Source: Cristatella mucedo
Lineage: Eukaryota; Bryozoa; Phylactolaemata; Cristatellidae
DNA: 64,000 bases
NCBI GenBank assembly: GCA_009760855.2
Contig: WPIO01000083.1
Span: 1,146,001-1,210,000, forward strand
Direction: 5' to 3'
Within the stretch, counting starts at the first letter, position 1; each line of letters opens with the position of its first letter. The position numbers and the translations under genes are program-made. The notes beneath the pieces are model-generated. The model searched no databases, had not been told where the DNA came from, and worked only from the letters and a program-made list of their open reading frames with translations. This document shows positions 11,701-22,067 of the stretch, piece by piece.

Positions 11701-12595
11701 GAATGCCGGCGGTCAGCCCAGCAACATGTACTCGACCGTGCCCGGACAGGAAAGCATGACAGCGAATCGGCTCGACTCCTCTTCGACGTCGTCGTACAAC
11801 AGCGTGTCGCGCGGCGCGTCCAACGTGTACTCGACCGCGCCCGGGCAGGACAGCGGGGCGGCGTACGGCAGCGCATCGAGGGCGTCGGGCCTCATGACAG
11901 AGCAGCCCAGCAACGTGTACTCTTCAGTCGGAGGCGAGCACAACTCGACGTATAAGAGCGTCGGCAAAGCGGACTCGGCCGTCTACGGAGGAGCGTCTCG
12001 CGGCGTCTTGAAAGAGCAGCCGAGCAATGCGTACGGCCTCGTCGGCGGCGGCGGCGGCTTGGCCGACGTCCGTTCGAACGCGTCTAGCGCTCTACAGGGT
12101 CAGCCGAGCAATTCGTACGGCACGATGGCGGGTGAGGCCAGCCGCGTGTCCGCTGCCCCGTCGAAGGGCTCGCAGCTTTCGCCGCAGGAAAGTAACACTT
12201 ACGGCAGATTGGGCGGCAAGGAGAGCAAAGCGGCGCCATCCGGAAAGAATCTCGACGTCAACGAGCGCCAATCGTCCAAGGCCGTTTCGCAGCAGGAGAG
12301 CAATGCCTACGGCGCCGCCACGGAAGCCAAAGCAAGCCGGGAAACGGCCAACGAGGACGACGCAGCTGCGGCAGCTGCCGCGGTGACCGCGGTCAAATTG
12401 AAGCCCAGCCGGTCTCGGAAAGCGAAAAAGGAGGTCGGCGGAAAAACGGAAGACTCAGAGCCTGCAACGGATGGCGACAGGGGAAGAGAGGAAAGCATTA
12501 AGCCAGGCGATAGCATTCTCGAGACCACGCCGATACGAGCTGCGTCGTCTGGCGAGAAACGATACGCAAAGGAAAAGCGAGCGCTCCTTCAATGA
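2146..12595 (+). CDS. Gene 1: novel multi-exon disordered protein with Ala run and S-N-x-Y/GGQES repeats
   Basis: Proposed exons are 2146-2369, 4702-4942, 8453-8867, 9173-9255 and 10835-12595, all with GT donors and AG acceptors. Phases match at every junction (2, 0, 1, 0) and the sum is 2724 nt, or 907 residues plus a TGA stop. The N-terminal part is alanine-rich, then a short folded-looking stretch (KNPNLAMLKGLSEEAQ), an acidic run, lysine/serine-rich sequence, 30 alanines and about twelve SNAY-type repeats, ending in a basic tail. No signal peptide or membrane segment is visible, so it is probably an intracellular, largely disordered protein. I recognise no family. GC content is well above the flanks, typical of unmasked coding sequence. 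The joins are inferred from phase and composition, not from transcripts; the exon 3 and exon 5 acceptors are the least certain. Confidence is for the gene as a whole. Confidence 0.6.
2370..4701. other. Gene 1 intron 1
   Basis: About 2.3 kb without recognised coding sequence or repeat family; AT-richer than the exons. Short ORFs here have no features of real genes. Confidence 0.45.
4702..4942 (+). CDS. Gene 1 exon 2
   Basis: Follows an ACAG acceptor and ends before GTGAGG. It enters in phase 2, matching exon 1, and leaves in phase 0. It encodes KNPNLAMLKGLSEEAQKKGY, an acidic QQEEEE run and a short tandem motif, PKASIF-EPKASIF. The lysine, glutamate and serine content matches the later exons. 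Confidence 0.6.
5665..6040 (+). mobile_element. Decayed LINE-1a 3' end
   Basis: Reads as a worn version of the LINE-1a C-terminus: the track TTAAAGGCCATTGGTCACAG followed by CGCTTAGCCTGTGAGTGCGG and TAATACTCACTTAGTC, ending GAGATACATTACATTA. Frames are broken in several places. Confidence 0.7.
7187..7697. repeat. Imperfect inverted repeat with TTTATGGGCC motif
   Basis: An arm at about 7187-7235 (GTTTATGGGTCGATGGCG...) matches, in reverse complement and with about 75% identity over 45 bases, the arm at about 7652-7697. Further copies of TTTATGGGCCATnnCGATTTAT lie at 7318-7342 and, inverted, near 43515-43550. No coding potential is recognised. Confidence 0.5.
8453..8867 (+). CDS. Gene 1 exon 3 with 30-residue alanine run
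   Basis: Encodes GVSNYAEAPQEPP, lysine/serine-rich sequence, an acidic SDDDDGEE patch, 30 alanines (8693-8782) and ends LEKKE before GTACGA, phase 1. The acceptor at 8453 (GAAAAG) is the one that keeps phase 0 with exon 2 but has a weak pyrimidine tract. The neater TTTCAG acceptor at 8460 would be out of phase unless another exon lies between 4942 and 8452. Confidence 0.5.
8693..8782 (+). repeat. (GCG)26 plus GCT/GCA: 30-codon polyalanine tract
   Basis: Twenty-six uninterrupted GCG codons from 8693 to 8770, followed by GCT GCT GCA GCT. In the other frames this gives the long poly-Arg and poly-Pro readings, which are artefacts. Confidence 0.95.
9173..9255 (+). CDS. Gene 1 exon 4
   Basis: A strong acceptor (tract TCTCTCTGTCGCGCTTGCAG) and a donor AAAAAG/GTACAG bound an 83-base exon in phase 1-in, 0-out. 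It encodes LPSTASSNDSTNADTPMELG followed by GSGSSKK. Joining G from exon 3 to AC gives Asp, continuing the frame exactly. Confidence 0.6.
10021..10130 (-). mobile_element. LINE-2a 3' tail fragment in gene 1 intron 4
   Basis: (ATA)n at 10021-10036, then the minus-strand tail (TTTGTAAAGCACCCTCCGAA, CTTTCTAGACACTTTACATT). Confidence 0.7.
10835..12595 (+). CDS. Gene 1 exon 5: SNxY/GGQES repeat domain and C-terminus
   Basis: One long exon, open to the TGA at 12593-12595. It begins with a lysine-rich segment and a Pro/Ala segment, then carries about twelve imperfect copies of S-N-(A/V/M/T)-Y-(G/S/A)-x-(V/A/I/L)-G-G-(Q/K/R)-(E/D)-S, such as QASNAYASVGGQES and QESNTYGRLGGKES. It ends with a short alanine run and a basic tail (RSRKAKKE). 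An alternative in-phase acceptor at 10871 (GGTTGAAG) would remove twelve residues. Codon use is strongly GC3-rich, unlike the repeat-derived ORFs nearby. Confidence 0.7.
   Translation, partial: SGAEVHFCRRLKVEKSKKKSGGHRKRSAAEPTEASRASASAAAAAAESPPPQDAPARPPAEPPSAALDPPSASPQQSKTSNVVNAKSSNAYGQVGGRESAASEAGPVDGRQAATSESRIYRSVPGRESNAYSAIDGQGSSASGGRAGGGGGSESPSVAYGLDAKSSSVKRGQSSHAYSAIGGQNSMAEKKDGSSADVYGGGGSKMSNILGGQASNAYASVGGQESKLASRVGSNLDAAYGGGGSKMSNVLGGQASNAYASVGGQESKLASRLGSNLDAAYGSKSTTSNLNAGGQPSNMYSTVPGQESMTANRLDSSSTSSYNSVSRGASNVYSTAPGQDSGAAYGSASRASGLMTEQPSNVYSSVGGEHNSTYKSVGKADSAVYGGASRGVLKEQPSNAYGLVGGGGGLADVRSNASSALQGQPSNSYGTMAGEASRVSAAPSKGSQLSPQESNTYGRLGGKESKAAPSGKNLDVNERQSSKAVSQQESNAYGAATEAKASRETANEDDAAAAAAAVTAVKLKPSRSRKAKKEVGGKTEDSEPATDGDRGREESIKPGDSILETTPIRAASSGEKRYAKEKRALLQ
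11429..11674 (+). repeat. Two tandem 123-bp units within gene 1
   Basis: Units begin at 11429 and 11552, 123 bases apart. Each encodes 41 residues: GGGGSKMSN, then LGGQASNAYASVGGQES, then KLASR, then GSNLDAAY. Only a few substitutions separate them at DNA level, some synonymous, so the duplication is recent or maintained by gene conversion. Frame is kept. Confidence 0.9.
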
Positions 12596-15150
12596 TTGAA
12601 GCCAGAATGCCTCTACTCTCGTTAAGCTAGGCCCATAGGCGAGTTTCACCAACAGCAGCAGCAGCCTGCCTTGCCAGCGCCGGCGCCTCGATTGGTGATA
12701 GGTTTGAGCTCTCGTGTCCGGTGTTCGCTTTCTTGCTGCTCGTCGACGTATTAAAGCGAGAGAAAGAAAGAGTGTGAGTTTTATCGCACTATTAGTTATG
12801 ATGAATCAGGTTCGTTTAGCACCACTGAATTACTGCTGCATAGATTTTAAGCCATTCGCAGCGGCTTACCAGGTCCGTTATTCCTTCGCAGTGCGTTTAA
12901 CCTCCTTCATCTCATTCGCTATGCGGCTCTCGTGTCCCCCGCCATGGGCACCCATCGCTTCTTTTTTATGAGCTTCTCACAGGTCCTCGCCCAGCCAGAG
13001 TCGCTTCGCAGACCACCTCTACCTCGCTGGCTGCCACCGCCGCTTTGGCAAACGTCTCGTCACTGACCTTCGCCGCCTTGCAGGCCAACGTCACCCAGGT
13101 CAAAGTCACCTTGACGACCAATGCCGCTTCGCAGGCCGCCGCAGCCCACTGCTCTGTCGCCGCTGCCGTCGGTTGCTTCCGCATTTCACTTTTCGCCGAT
13201 GGCTACTGCTGCGTCTCATCAATCGCCGACCGCAGTGTAGTTTGGTTGCCGTTACGCACAGCACAGACCACCCGCCGACGACCTACACCACCAGTTTATT
13301 TCACTACGCACGGTGCAAGTAGGGGTAAGCACAACTCCTACGCCCCTCTCGCCATCCGGAGCCCCTCCCGCCACTGACCTCCGTCACATCAATCACTGGC
13401 AGCACATCCAGACTGCCCACATTTCACATCAATCACTAGCAGCACATCCCAACCGAATACTAACTCGAGCATCATAGACCACTTGTACAACTATCAGGAG
13501 GGTTAGTACCATAATTTAAAAAAATCACATGCCCCCTGATCAATAAATCAGTCCATGACGTAGTCGGGACAGCACGTGGCTGGTCTAACCCATGGCTCAA
13601 TCATCATTCCCTCTTGTCAGTCCCCTTTCTCAGGCCTTCCTGCCAAGGACGGGCTACGCAACGTCAAGGGCGAGCCCGTGTGCAGAGGCTGAGCATCGAC
13701 ACACCATTAGACCCCACGCTGCTGCTGCTCCTGGTCGCTCGTGTTGCTTACCTCAGTCGCTTTTACAAGCCGAGCTTATGAATTCCCTCACTCATGGCTC
13801 GCACGGCCTCTCATAGTCGTTCTACGAGGCCTGCGGAAGACTCGTGGCAAAGGTGAAGTCACCGCCTCACTCGCCGGGATGATTCGACTAGTCGACCCTT
13901 CTGGGCCCTATTGGAGTTAACCCGCCAGCCGGAAAAGTCGTCATAGATGCAGTTGAACGCCTCAGAAGACACTTTTAGAAGGCTGAAATTGCTCTTAGCT
14001 TCACTCTTAGTCATGCGAAACCGAATATCCGACGAAGATCGTCCGCGCCAGTTAATTGGCGTTCCGCCGAGCAAGGGGCAGCACAACTCTCTTCAAACTT
14101 ACAACTCTCCCTTCCACTCCACTTTCCTGAGACTAGCCCGTACCACATTGATCAAGGAGTGGCACAGGACCTCGCATGCCAGGTCGGTTAAGGAGCGGCA
14201 GAGGCAGTACAACCCCAAAACCACAAGTGACTTACTTTTGGTCTGTGAGGTACTCTCCTAATTCTTCCTCCTGTATCTTGCCTCTTTCGGCGCTACTTCG
14301 TCGAAATCCCATCTTTTTCAATCGCGCTTTGTTTTCCACAAATGGACAATCTCAGCAGCTCTTTTATTTAATTGCGTAGCCGTTTCGGTGTCTTTGGGCA
14401 GTATATATACTTTCACATGTAAGACCAGTTGGCAATTAGTGGCGTCCCTGGTGAGCTTCTCTGTACGATGCATGCGTTCAAACTGCAAAGCCCACGAGGA
14501 ACTTGGCTTTGGTAAGAAAATCATCAAGAGATTTCTGCCACTTTCTGAGGAGTGCCACCGCATTTTCAACGGCTCGAGCGCTCGAATTTTTTATCCACTC
14601 TTCGAGCTAGTCTGATCATTGAGAACCTTCATGAGGGTAAGTCCACCTAGAGAGCGGGTGAAGAGAACTCAATCTCTAGCCATGCGCTTAACCGCTCAGC
14701 AAAGAAATTAATATCAGCAATGCTAATTAAATGCATGGTATTAAATATGCAAAAAGTTTAACGAGTATCATGTTTGGGAAATCATAGTAATGCAAGCATG
14801 ATGACACTCATGGGTACCTGTTAATAAGACCTCTGGCTAGTAACACTAACTTAACCGGACACAGGTACGCATGCAAAGCGAACCGGAACAAAAAAGATAA
14901 CTGCACTGGAGCATATGGAAAACTGAGCAGAGCAGATGTGGCTCTAGCTGAGACTTAAGTAATGCAATATATATGCAGGCAGTGGCCGTAGCCGGAAGCG
15001 AGTTCCAGACTTTCCCTCCATACAAATCGAGGGCCTCCTCATAACAAGATTTATATTTTGCATGAGGAACTGCAAGATGAATCTATGCTGAGGAGTGGAT
15101 CCGACCCTTTTCTTTTCCAGTATGCGATAGCACACTGGAAAAGCAAATAA
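12596..15150. other. Intergenic stretch downstream of gene 1, no gene recognised
   Basis: This holds the 3' UTR of gene 1 and unassigned sequence. About 12980-13260 is rich in GCTTCGCAG-like and CGCC-rich short repeats, giving alanine-rich readings on both strands that match nothing I know. An AATAAA lies at 13542. A 14318-14569 minus-strand reading of 83 residues has no recognisable domain. Confidence 0.5.
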
Positions 15151-15154
15151 ATAC

Positions 15155-15325
15155 CAGCTGATTTAACAGCCTCTTTTTGTATAGCGACAGAAGAGCCTTT
15201 GCGACTATCACCACCACTTGCAGTGGCGATAAAGGATCGCCCACCGCAGGATTCGAACCCACGACATCTGGGTCGAGGTCGTGAAAAGCCACCGCCTAAC
15301 CTAGTGAGCCATTACGGCTCACTAG
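15155..15325 (-). mobile_element. SINE-A copy
   Basis: On the minus strand it starts with a tRNA-like head: GTGAGCCGTAATGG, then a B-box-like GGGTTCGAATCC, then the body GTGGTGGTGATAGTCG and AAAAGAGGCTGTTAAATCAG. The same order is found near 28.3 kb. A 10-bp inverted repeat (CTAGTGAGCC) at 15301-15325 is part of the head. Confidence 0.75.
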
Positions 15326-15339
15326 GCAAGGGGTCAGAT

Positions 15340-15690
15340 CTGTAAGCTCGAGCAAGCGAGTGAAGCTAATTATCTGTAAGCAAGATGAAAGATCTTAAAA
15401 TCGATTTGATACTTGATAGAGAGCCAGTGAAGCTCAGGCAAAGCTGGTGCAATGTGGCAGCCATGCGTTTGACGATAGACCAAAAGAGCCTCTGAGTTTG
15501 GCAACAGTTACAGACGATTGATAGAATAGGCCTGGAGTCCTGTATAAGGGGAATTGCAGTCCCCTAGATACGATGCCACAAGCGCATGAGCTAGTTTAGC
15601 TGTCGTGCTCTTGTCCAAGCACGTTCTGACGTTATCGACGTTACTTAGTTTAAAGTAGGCCGAATTGCCAGTGGAAAATGTGCTATGTCG
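15340..15690 (-). mobile_element. LINE-2a ORF fragment
   Basis: The minus-strand reading matches the C-terminal part of the LINE-2a ORF: the W-x-P-V-x-x-R segment around 15420-15440 and an upstream piece resembling VHAFVTSRLDFCNSLLTGLP, all frameshifted. Confidence 0.6.
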
Positions 15691-17362
15691 TGTGCGCCTG
15701 CAAGTGTAATTAGCACAGCAGCCTCAGCCACTAATGTATGCCCCACTTGCAGCAGGTGGTTCTGCAATTGACACGGTGCAGCCCCCGGCCTTTGATGTAA
15801 GCATGTGGTGCGCCACAGATGCACTCCCTTATCTGTGGTGAGTCAGCCAGCTCGTATATGTACCTGCTGGGGGAATAAAGATCGAGTCTCGTTTACCGCT
15901 CACGCCCGTGCTGTCTCCGTGAGACACACTGTCACACAACACTCATCAAGTCGTTGTGGAATAGTATTCCTAGAATGGGAGAGGACGTCGCTGGACTAAT
16001 ACTCATTGAACCATCTCGGTGGCTTGATCTAGTGACAATAGGTGTGTCTATAACTAGTAGGTTATTCTATCATCGTTTTAAGCGTCGTGATGTTAGTAGC
16101 CATCCAAACTCGAATGTCATCGATGCAGGATGTAAGGGAGTTAAGTGAGTCGGGTGAAGAGTAAGGCTTAGAAGGGTAGAAGAATGGTTAAAGCTATGTG
16201 CCATCGGCGTAGAAATTATAGTCAAGATTTTGCTTAGCAATAACATCGGCCAGAGGAGAGGGCCTTAGACTGGACCTTGAGGTACCCTTTATTTTAACGG
16301 GCACCTAGATGATCGACCGCAGTTTCATCTACACTCTGAAATCTCTCAATGAGGTAGACCTGATCCAGTTTAGCACAGTAGGATCTAATCCAGTTTAGCT
16401 GGGGTGAGTAGAGCCCGAAGGCACGGCATTTTTAGCCGATCTTTTCATAAGCAGTGGGACTGGTGCTGTGGCCTGCCCACACTGCCCGTATGGCGGAAAG
16501 AAATTACTGGTCATCGACTGTCGGTTTATTTAATCCATCAGTGGATAATCTCAGCCACCTTGGGTAACGAAACGATAAGGCACGGGATGGGCCCTTTCCA
16601 GCCACGGCGATCATCCGGAAGAGGCAATTCAGAAAAACTTGCACAGTCGATTTTCAGAGAGCTTCAGATACACATACGTAAGTCACTCGGACACCTGTTT
16701 CGCCAACTTACGCTACCACCTATAGTTTGGAAGGAAGGCTGCGGTTTCTCAAATTTTAAAAATTTTAAAGCGAATCTGCTTGTAAGACATTTTTCAGTCC
16801 TGTAGCATAGAATTTCTTTGCAGGTCAATCGCCATTATTGTTTTCAGTCGGGTCTTAAGTTTGACCTAGAGTGGGCTCAACCGAAGCCGTCGGGACCGCG
16901 ACGTAACGAGGCCTATTTTCCTGCTCGCACAGCTTGACAAGCCAAAACAAGGTGTGCTTTCTTTCGAATGTGACCAAATTACTCGAGGAAGCTTCGCCAC
17001 TTGCATCGAAGCTAATGCTAAACATGATTGGCCGGCAGCGATCAGATTATTCTCAGTAACTTTTTATGAAAACGATCGGTCATCAACAATAAGGTGATCT
17101 TACAAGTATCTCAATGGGATCTTGCTGCTCAATACAAAGAAATCTGTCAATTTCTCAAACTTGACTCTAACTCGGCACTTTGGTCACTGCACAAGCTGTT
17201 CGAGATGCCATAGATGAGCACAATGGATGAAAGCTTCCGTAACGTCCCTGTGAGCTCGTTCGGTAGAGATACAGCAAAGCAATGCACTTCGTGAAACACG
17301 GTCGTAAACGACCATAAGGTGTTCACTTCCGGCTGAAGTTTCCTGAAGTTCGCACGTAAGGT

Positions 17363-17581
17363 CTACCTGAACAAACTCAAATGACTTGGTGTCGTCATCT
17401 GAACGAGTTGAGCCTTTTGTTTCCAAACAGGTGGTCTGCGCTCCGGACAAGTCACATAAGACTTAACCCAATCATCAATGTCCTTCTTCATTCCTATCCA
17501 GAAGAAAAGCTCAAAGATCATCGAGAAGGTTTTCTCTGTTGCGCGATGTTCTGCAGCTGGATTGTCATGAAGAGCTCTCAA
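17363..17581 (-). pseudogene. Gypsy integrase zinc-binding (H2C2) fragment
   Basis: The reading has His at LHDN and EHR, then WIGMKKDIDDWVKSYVTCPE, matching the family pattern of HHCC integrase N-domains (W-x-G-M-x-K-D-I/V...W-V...C-x-x-C). The second Cys of the CxxC pair is replaced (CPER), suggesting decay. Confidence 0.7.
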
Positions 17582-17910
17582 CGGACTCTATGTGTTGGAG
17601 GCCACATAATTCGTGTACCCGTCTACAGTGAGCAGTCCTGTTGCCGAGTCGACAGAAATTCTCGACAGTATCGCTTGGAACCGCCCAGCAGAAGCCTTCT
17701 TTTGCCGAGCTCAGAATGCAGAGAAGTCAAATCAGGATCCTCCTATTCCTTCGCTTGCTTGATATCTTGTAGTTTGAACTCACGCACCGAAGTGCCCGGC
17801 TTAGATCATCGGCAGCCAACAGCATTTTTGCCTCGTCGAGTTTTTGGAATACAGAAGGATCCATAGACTTCCAGCGGCTCCTTCTGTGTTTTTCTTAAGA
17901 AGTAATAATA

Positions 17911-18690
17911 ATAATAATGCACTGGATAAAGCGCCCTCAGAGAACTTAATCTCTTTCTAGGCGCTTTACATTTGCTGCAAATGAAATGCAATTGAATGGT
18001 GAGTAATATCATGGTTGATAAACAAACAAGATGAATAACATGGCTAGGGGTGACATGCACAGGGTCAGCATGCAAATGTGGTTAGTGGCAGCATGCACAG
18101 TGTCAGCACGCATAAGCGCATGAAGAACGAATCACAGGGATCCACTAAATCCTGTCCTAAATAGGTGTGCTTTAAGTTCTTTTTAAATGTGGTCAGGTCA
18201 GTGGATGTTCTGACGCAGGTCGGGAGGAAGTTCCAGGCTTTGGGAGCACACGAACTAAATGCACGGTCTCCGAAGGATTTGAGGTTTGTACGAGGTATTT
18301 GTAGACTGATGGATTCCGAAAAGCGGGTGGTACGATGCTTGGCCTGGTGGGGGAGTAGATCTGAGAGATAGGCTGGAGCCAAGAATGATGTGACCTAAAA
18401 GTGAGCGACAAAACCTGGAAGTCGATCCGTTGCTTGACTGGGAGCCAGTGCAGGTCGGCGAGAAGTGGTGTGACATGGCAGCTGCGACGCTCACGACAGA
18501 CAAGCCAAGCTGCGGAGTTTTGCATCAGCTGCAATCGCCTGATCGCACATGCCGGTAGGCCAGTAAGCAGTGAGTTGCAGAAGTCGAGACGGGATGTCAC
18601 GAATGCATGGACCAACTTGGACGTGGTATCCTTATCTAAACAAGCCCGAATTTTAGCAATGTTATTTAGCTGAAAGTAGGCAGATGTGTA
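17911..18690 (-). mobile_element. LINE-2a copy (3' half) inside the gypsy remnant
   Basis: Starts with (AAT)n at 17905-17918 and the tail, then the 3' UTR and the C-terminal ORF in two frames: 18065-18382 (SSCAPKAWNFLPTCVRTSTD) and 18193-18615 (VHAFVTSRLDFCNSLLTGLP). One of the better preserved copies of this family, yet frameshifted near 18380. Confidence 0.85.
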
Positions 18691-18984
18691 GTAACTACTA
18701 AGTAACTACTTGATCGACTCATGGTCAGTATACAGAGTGAACTTAGTGCCCAGAAAATAAGGCCTGTACACTTTCAACAGGTTCACTACAGCAAATCACT
18801 CCAGCTTAGTGGCTGAGTATTTTGCCTCTCTGGCATTTAGCTTTCGTCCCCCAAATGCCACTGGTGCTTCCCGCACTTAACGAGCTGTTCCAGGACAAAC
18901 CCCACCGCCACTGAGGAAGCGTCACAAGTTCAACTACCAGCCGGTCTGTATCTGGGAGCTTCAGCACGACATCGGGAGCAGCTC

Positions 18985-19179
18985 TCAAAATTTTCTGAAG
19001 GCCGATGTACATTCTCTTGACCACTCGAAGTGTTCCAGCTGGTCATAGAGGACAGAAGAAATCAGGGCAGTGCCCGGAATGAACTTACGATACAATTCCA
19101 TTAGACTCAGGAAGCTAATCAGTGCGTCAGCATCCTTATGTACTCCCAATCGTGGATGACTTGACACCTGCTGTAGCAT
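18985..19179 (-). pseudogene. Gypsy RT connection fragment
   Basis: Encodes ISFLSLMELYRKFIPGTALI, then LEHFEWSRECTSAFRKF, equivalent to the FLGLxNYYRxFI...F-x-W-x-x-x-C-x-x-A-F segment that follows the RT palm in Ty3/gypsy pol. The next open piece to the left, 18806-19024, overlaps in another frame. Confidence 0.65.
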
Positions 19180-19374
19180 TCGTCGTTAACACTGCAACTG
19201 CCGCGTAGCGACATTTCTCATCGACAAGAACTGGGTCCGGTCTAATGCTGCCTGCATACACGACGTGCCCAGGAAAGCAACTTCCTTTTGGTCAAAGCAG
19301 CACGCTTCTCCAGTGAGTTGAAACCCAGATGACCTAAACAGGCTTATAACTCTATCAAGGCCAGTTGTGTATGT

Positions 19375-20345
19375 TATGTATATGTATCTCCGTCTGTAAG
19401 TCCACAAAGTCACAATGACTATGCGGGTGTTACGCAGGAGAGTTTTGGATAGCGCACTCACAGCCTAAGTGGCTTTCGGTTCGCATTCGGTAGCCAGCAG
19501 ACTTCATCTCACGCAACAAAGAGAAAGTGGGAAGCATAGCAGAGTTAGGAGAGCAGTTGAGGTAGTGAGTAGCAAGGAAGTAGCAGCTCAGGACGGCTCG
19601 AAAGGATGGGCCATAGCCGGCAGCAGGAGAATAGTTGTCGCTGTATAAAAATTGTGGAAGTGGGTTCCACAGTCTAGGACCTGCAGAGCAAAGCTTCTGT
19701 CGCCAACGGTCTTTAAGGGAAATGTCAAGAAAATACTTATAAAACTTGTCCGACAAATGAATATTTGTGTATGGTACCTTTCGAAAGACAAATGTGTTAG
19801 AACTGGTATCAAAAATTCTGAGGACTTCTGCATGAAAGCAAAAATGATTATGCAAACCTAGTCTAAACCGGATGTAAGTGGAAACAACAAATCTACAAAT
19901 AAAAAAAATTTACAGATCTCTGCATCATGTGCAACTTGTATCCCAAACTTTCAAGTCTGGGTAGATCGAGATACATGCGTGAAGCTTGTTGAGATGCATT
20001 TTTGTAACTTTTATACAGCGTCTTTTCCAGATAGGTTGGTGCCTTGTAAATTCCATAACTCGGCTAATACTTCACGTATCGGAGTTAAATGTGAAAATAC
20101 GAGTTCAAGGCTGCTTGTTTAAATTGCCCAAGAAAATTTCTGATTTTGGCTAGATATATTTGGCTGCATACGTCATCAAACTTCCTGGAGCTTTTGTTTT
20201 CGTAATCGTGGAAATATAGAAGGAGTGGAACAGATAATTTAGTGTCCATAGGGCATGAGGAGGCTGAAACTGGTGCAGCAGTTCGGATAGGTATGAAGAA
20301 GCCAAGCCGTGCTGAGCCTTGTGGATCAGCGTAAGAATTGTGCTG
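19375..20345 (-). mobile_element. LINE-1a 3' copy inside the gypsy remnant
   Basis: Ends (right to left) with the LINE-1a C-terminus (PRLWNPLPQFLYSDNYSP to CECAIQNSPA) and 3' UTR, reaching TATCTCCG at 19386. An upstream piece (20150-20345, EQRIHSTILTLIHKAQHGLA) belongs to the same ORF; about 480 bases between them do not match and may be an insertion or decay. Confidence 0.75.
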
Positions 20346-20788
20346 TGAATCCGTTGTTCAGTCATATGGTTATCCTCAGTTTTGTGGAACAAACGATGTC
20401 GTCAAGGTATGCCATAACGAATTATGTGTCAAGTGCATAAGTGAGGTCATTGATGACACGTTGACATGTCTAGGGGGTATTGAGTTCGAATGGCAGGCGA
20501 CAGTACCGGTAGAGGCCATAGGTAATATAAACGTCGTTTTCGGTCTATCTGCTTCATCAAACTCAACTTGGTAGTCACTGGATTTAATTTCGAGGCTGCT
20601 TAAGAACTTAGCTCTTGTGAAGACGGTCTAGTGTCTCTGTAAGATTGGGCGATGAGTAGCTGTCCCTAACGGTGGCCTAATTGAGCTTGCAATAATCGAC
20701 AAAACTGCAAGGCCACCCTTTCTCACGATTGTTAAGGGTGATGCCCTACGAGACGGTCGATCGTTAGATAATGCCTTCGTTCAGCATC

Positions 20789-21229
20789 TCAACGAATTTC
20801 TTCTGTAGCAAAATGGAGCCTGTGGCGAAATGGAATGCGTCTAGGGCACTGTTGTCCCGGAACTGCTTGTGTCTGCAGCTGAATTTCGTCCTGTATTTTG
20901 TTATAATTTCCCAGATTCCTCGGCATTTGGAAGTATACTTGACGATAATTCATAAGCAAACTAGTTAGCTGCTGCCCCTGCTTACCTGAAAAATGGGGTG
21001 CTGTCGTGTCCACGCCCAGTTTGCGCAGGTTTTGCTCGTGGCTGCCATCGCCGTCTAAGCCCACTAGTTCGGAAACTAATTCAGCGTATCCAATCTGCAG
21101 ATTGACATATAGCGTCATCGATTTGTCGGTGAGGTTTACTGCTCTCACCCAGTATCTACCTTTATTTTCTGGGACCTTATTTTTTGCTCTTAAGTACTTA
21201 CCATTTGAGAGATAAGCTACTTCAAACAA
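20789..21229 (-). pseudogene. Gypsy pol fragment upstream of reverse transcriptase
   Basis: A 146-residue open stretch. It has the linker typical of Ty3/gypsy pol: LTSLLMNYRQVYFQMPRNLG, then IQDEIQLQTQAVPGQQ and PRRIPFRHR, where the RT normally begins. No intact protease DTG or DSG motif is visible in it. Confidence 0.6.
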
Positions 21230-21831
21230 GAACTCTTGCCGTGCACCAAGACCTCTTGCTGCACAGCAACCGAATCACCGCTTAGCTCCTGCCTTGCAGA
21301 ACTGTCTCTCTTGTGACAGGTGCAGCTCGTACATCACCAGTAGATGCAGTCTGTGCGTCGCGCCTAGCATTCACTGGGGGTCTCGACCAATGGATGAGAA
21401 CTTCGCTGGGCATCACTCAAGAATATACCGTCAGCTACTCCCCACTTAGGCTGTGTGCTAAGGATGCGTGCACCCAAGACGGCTAGGTTCGTCATGTTTG
21501 CCGCATCCAAAAAAACGCCACTCCTTAACCGCGATCGCTAGTTGAAATCTGACCACGGTTTCATCACAACCATGAATAGGGTGACCACTGATAAACTGAG
21601 CTGCTCGAACTGAATGCCAGCGCAGCTTCAGCTTCCTGGTAAGCAGATCAGCTGCCAAAAGGCTTGTACCTTGTACCGAGTCGCGGGCAAGAAACAGCCC
21701 ACGAAAAAAGGGTGAGCGACAAAGCATCTGCAGTTAGCAGTTAAAAAGCGATCAGGCAGGAACGCATCCCAGCACGGTCAGCCACTTCCGGTCAGTCATT
21801 TCGCCACCTTACTCTCTCTGCTCTACCGAGT

Positions 21832-21890
21832 TTAATAATAATAATATTATTAATACACTCGATAAAGCGCCCTCACAGAACTCAAAGGAT
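21832..21890 (-). mobile_element. LINE-2a tail fragment
   Basis: AATAATAATATTATTAATAC followed by GATAAAGCGCCCTCACAGAA, the family tail in minus orientation. Confidence 0.65.
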
Positions 21891-22067
21891 CCTGTGTCCG
21901 GCAGAACTTCAAGCACAGTCCCGTTAAAGCAAGTACTGCAGGAAGAAACAAGGGCGACTGTGCCTTGCTGAACTAAAAAGATGCATCCTTTTCCAAGCTG
22001 TTGTATTATCACAAGAGGATATCGCTTTCTTTCCCGCCCTCTCTTTTTTCCTGAAGGGCTTAGGGCT

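Larger units (their letters stand above)
16900..21730 (-). mobile_element. Degenerate Ty3/gypsy retrotransposon pol remnant
   Basis: Minus-strand fragments follow pol order as one moves leftward: a segment before the RT (20789-21229, PQ-x-RIPFRHR-like), RT palm/connection (about 19190-19370, KEVAFLGTS; 18985-19179, LYRKFIPGTA and FEWSRECTSAF), RNase H-like start (18806-19024), integrase zinc-binding domain (17363-17581, LHDNPAAEHR...DWVKSYVTCPE) and integrase core start (17184-17450). Stops and frameshifts break all parts. Two younger LINE insertions split it (17911-18690 and 19375-20345). No LTRs were found by eye, so both ends are approximate. Confidence 0.75.

Noticed and set aside
13542-13547. 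AATAAA as the polyadenylation signal of gene 1
   Set aside because: It is 950 bases past the stop and such hexamers are common by chance; transcript ends are needed.
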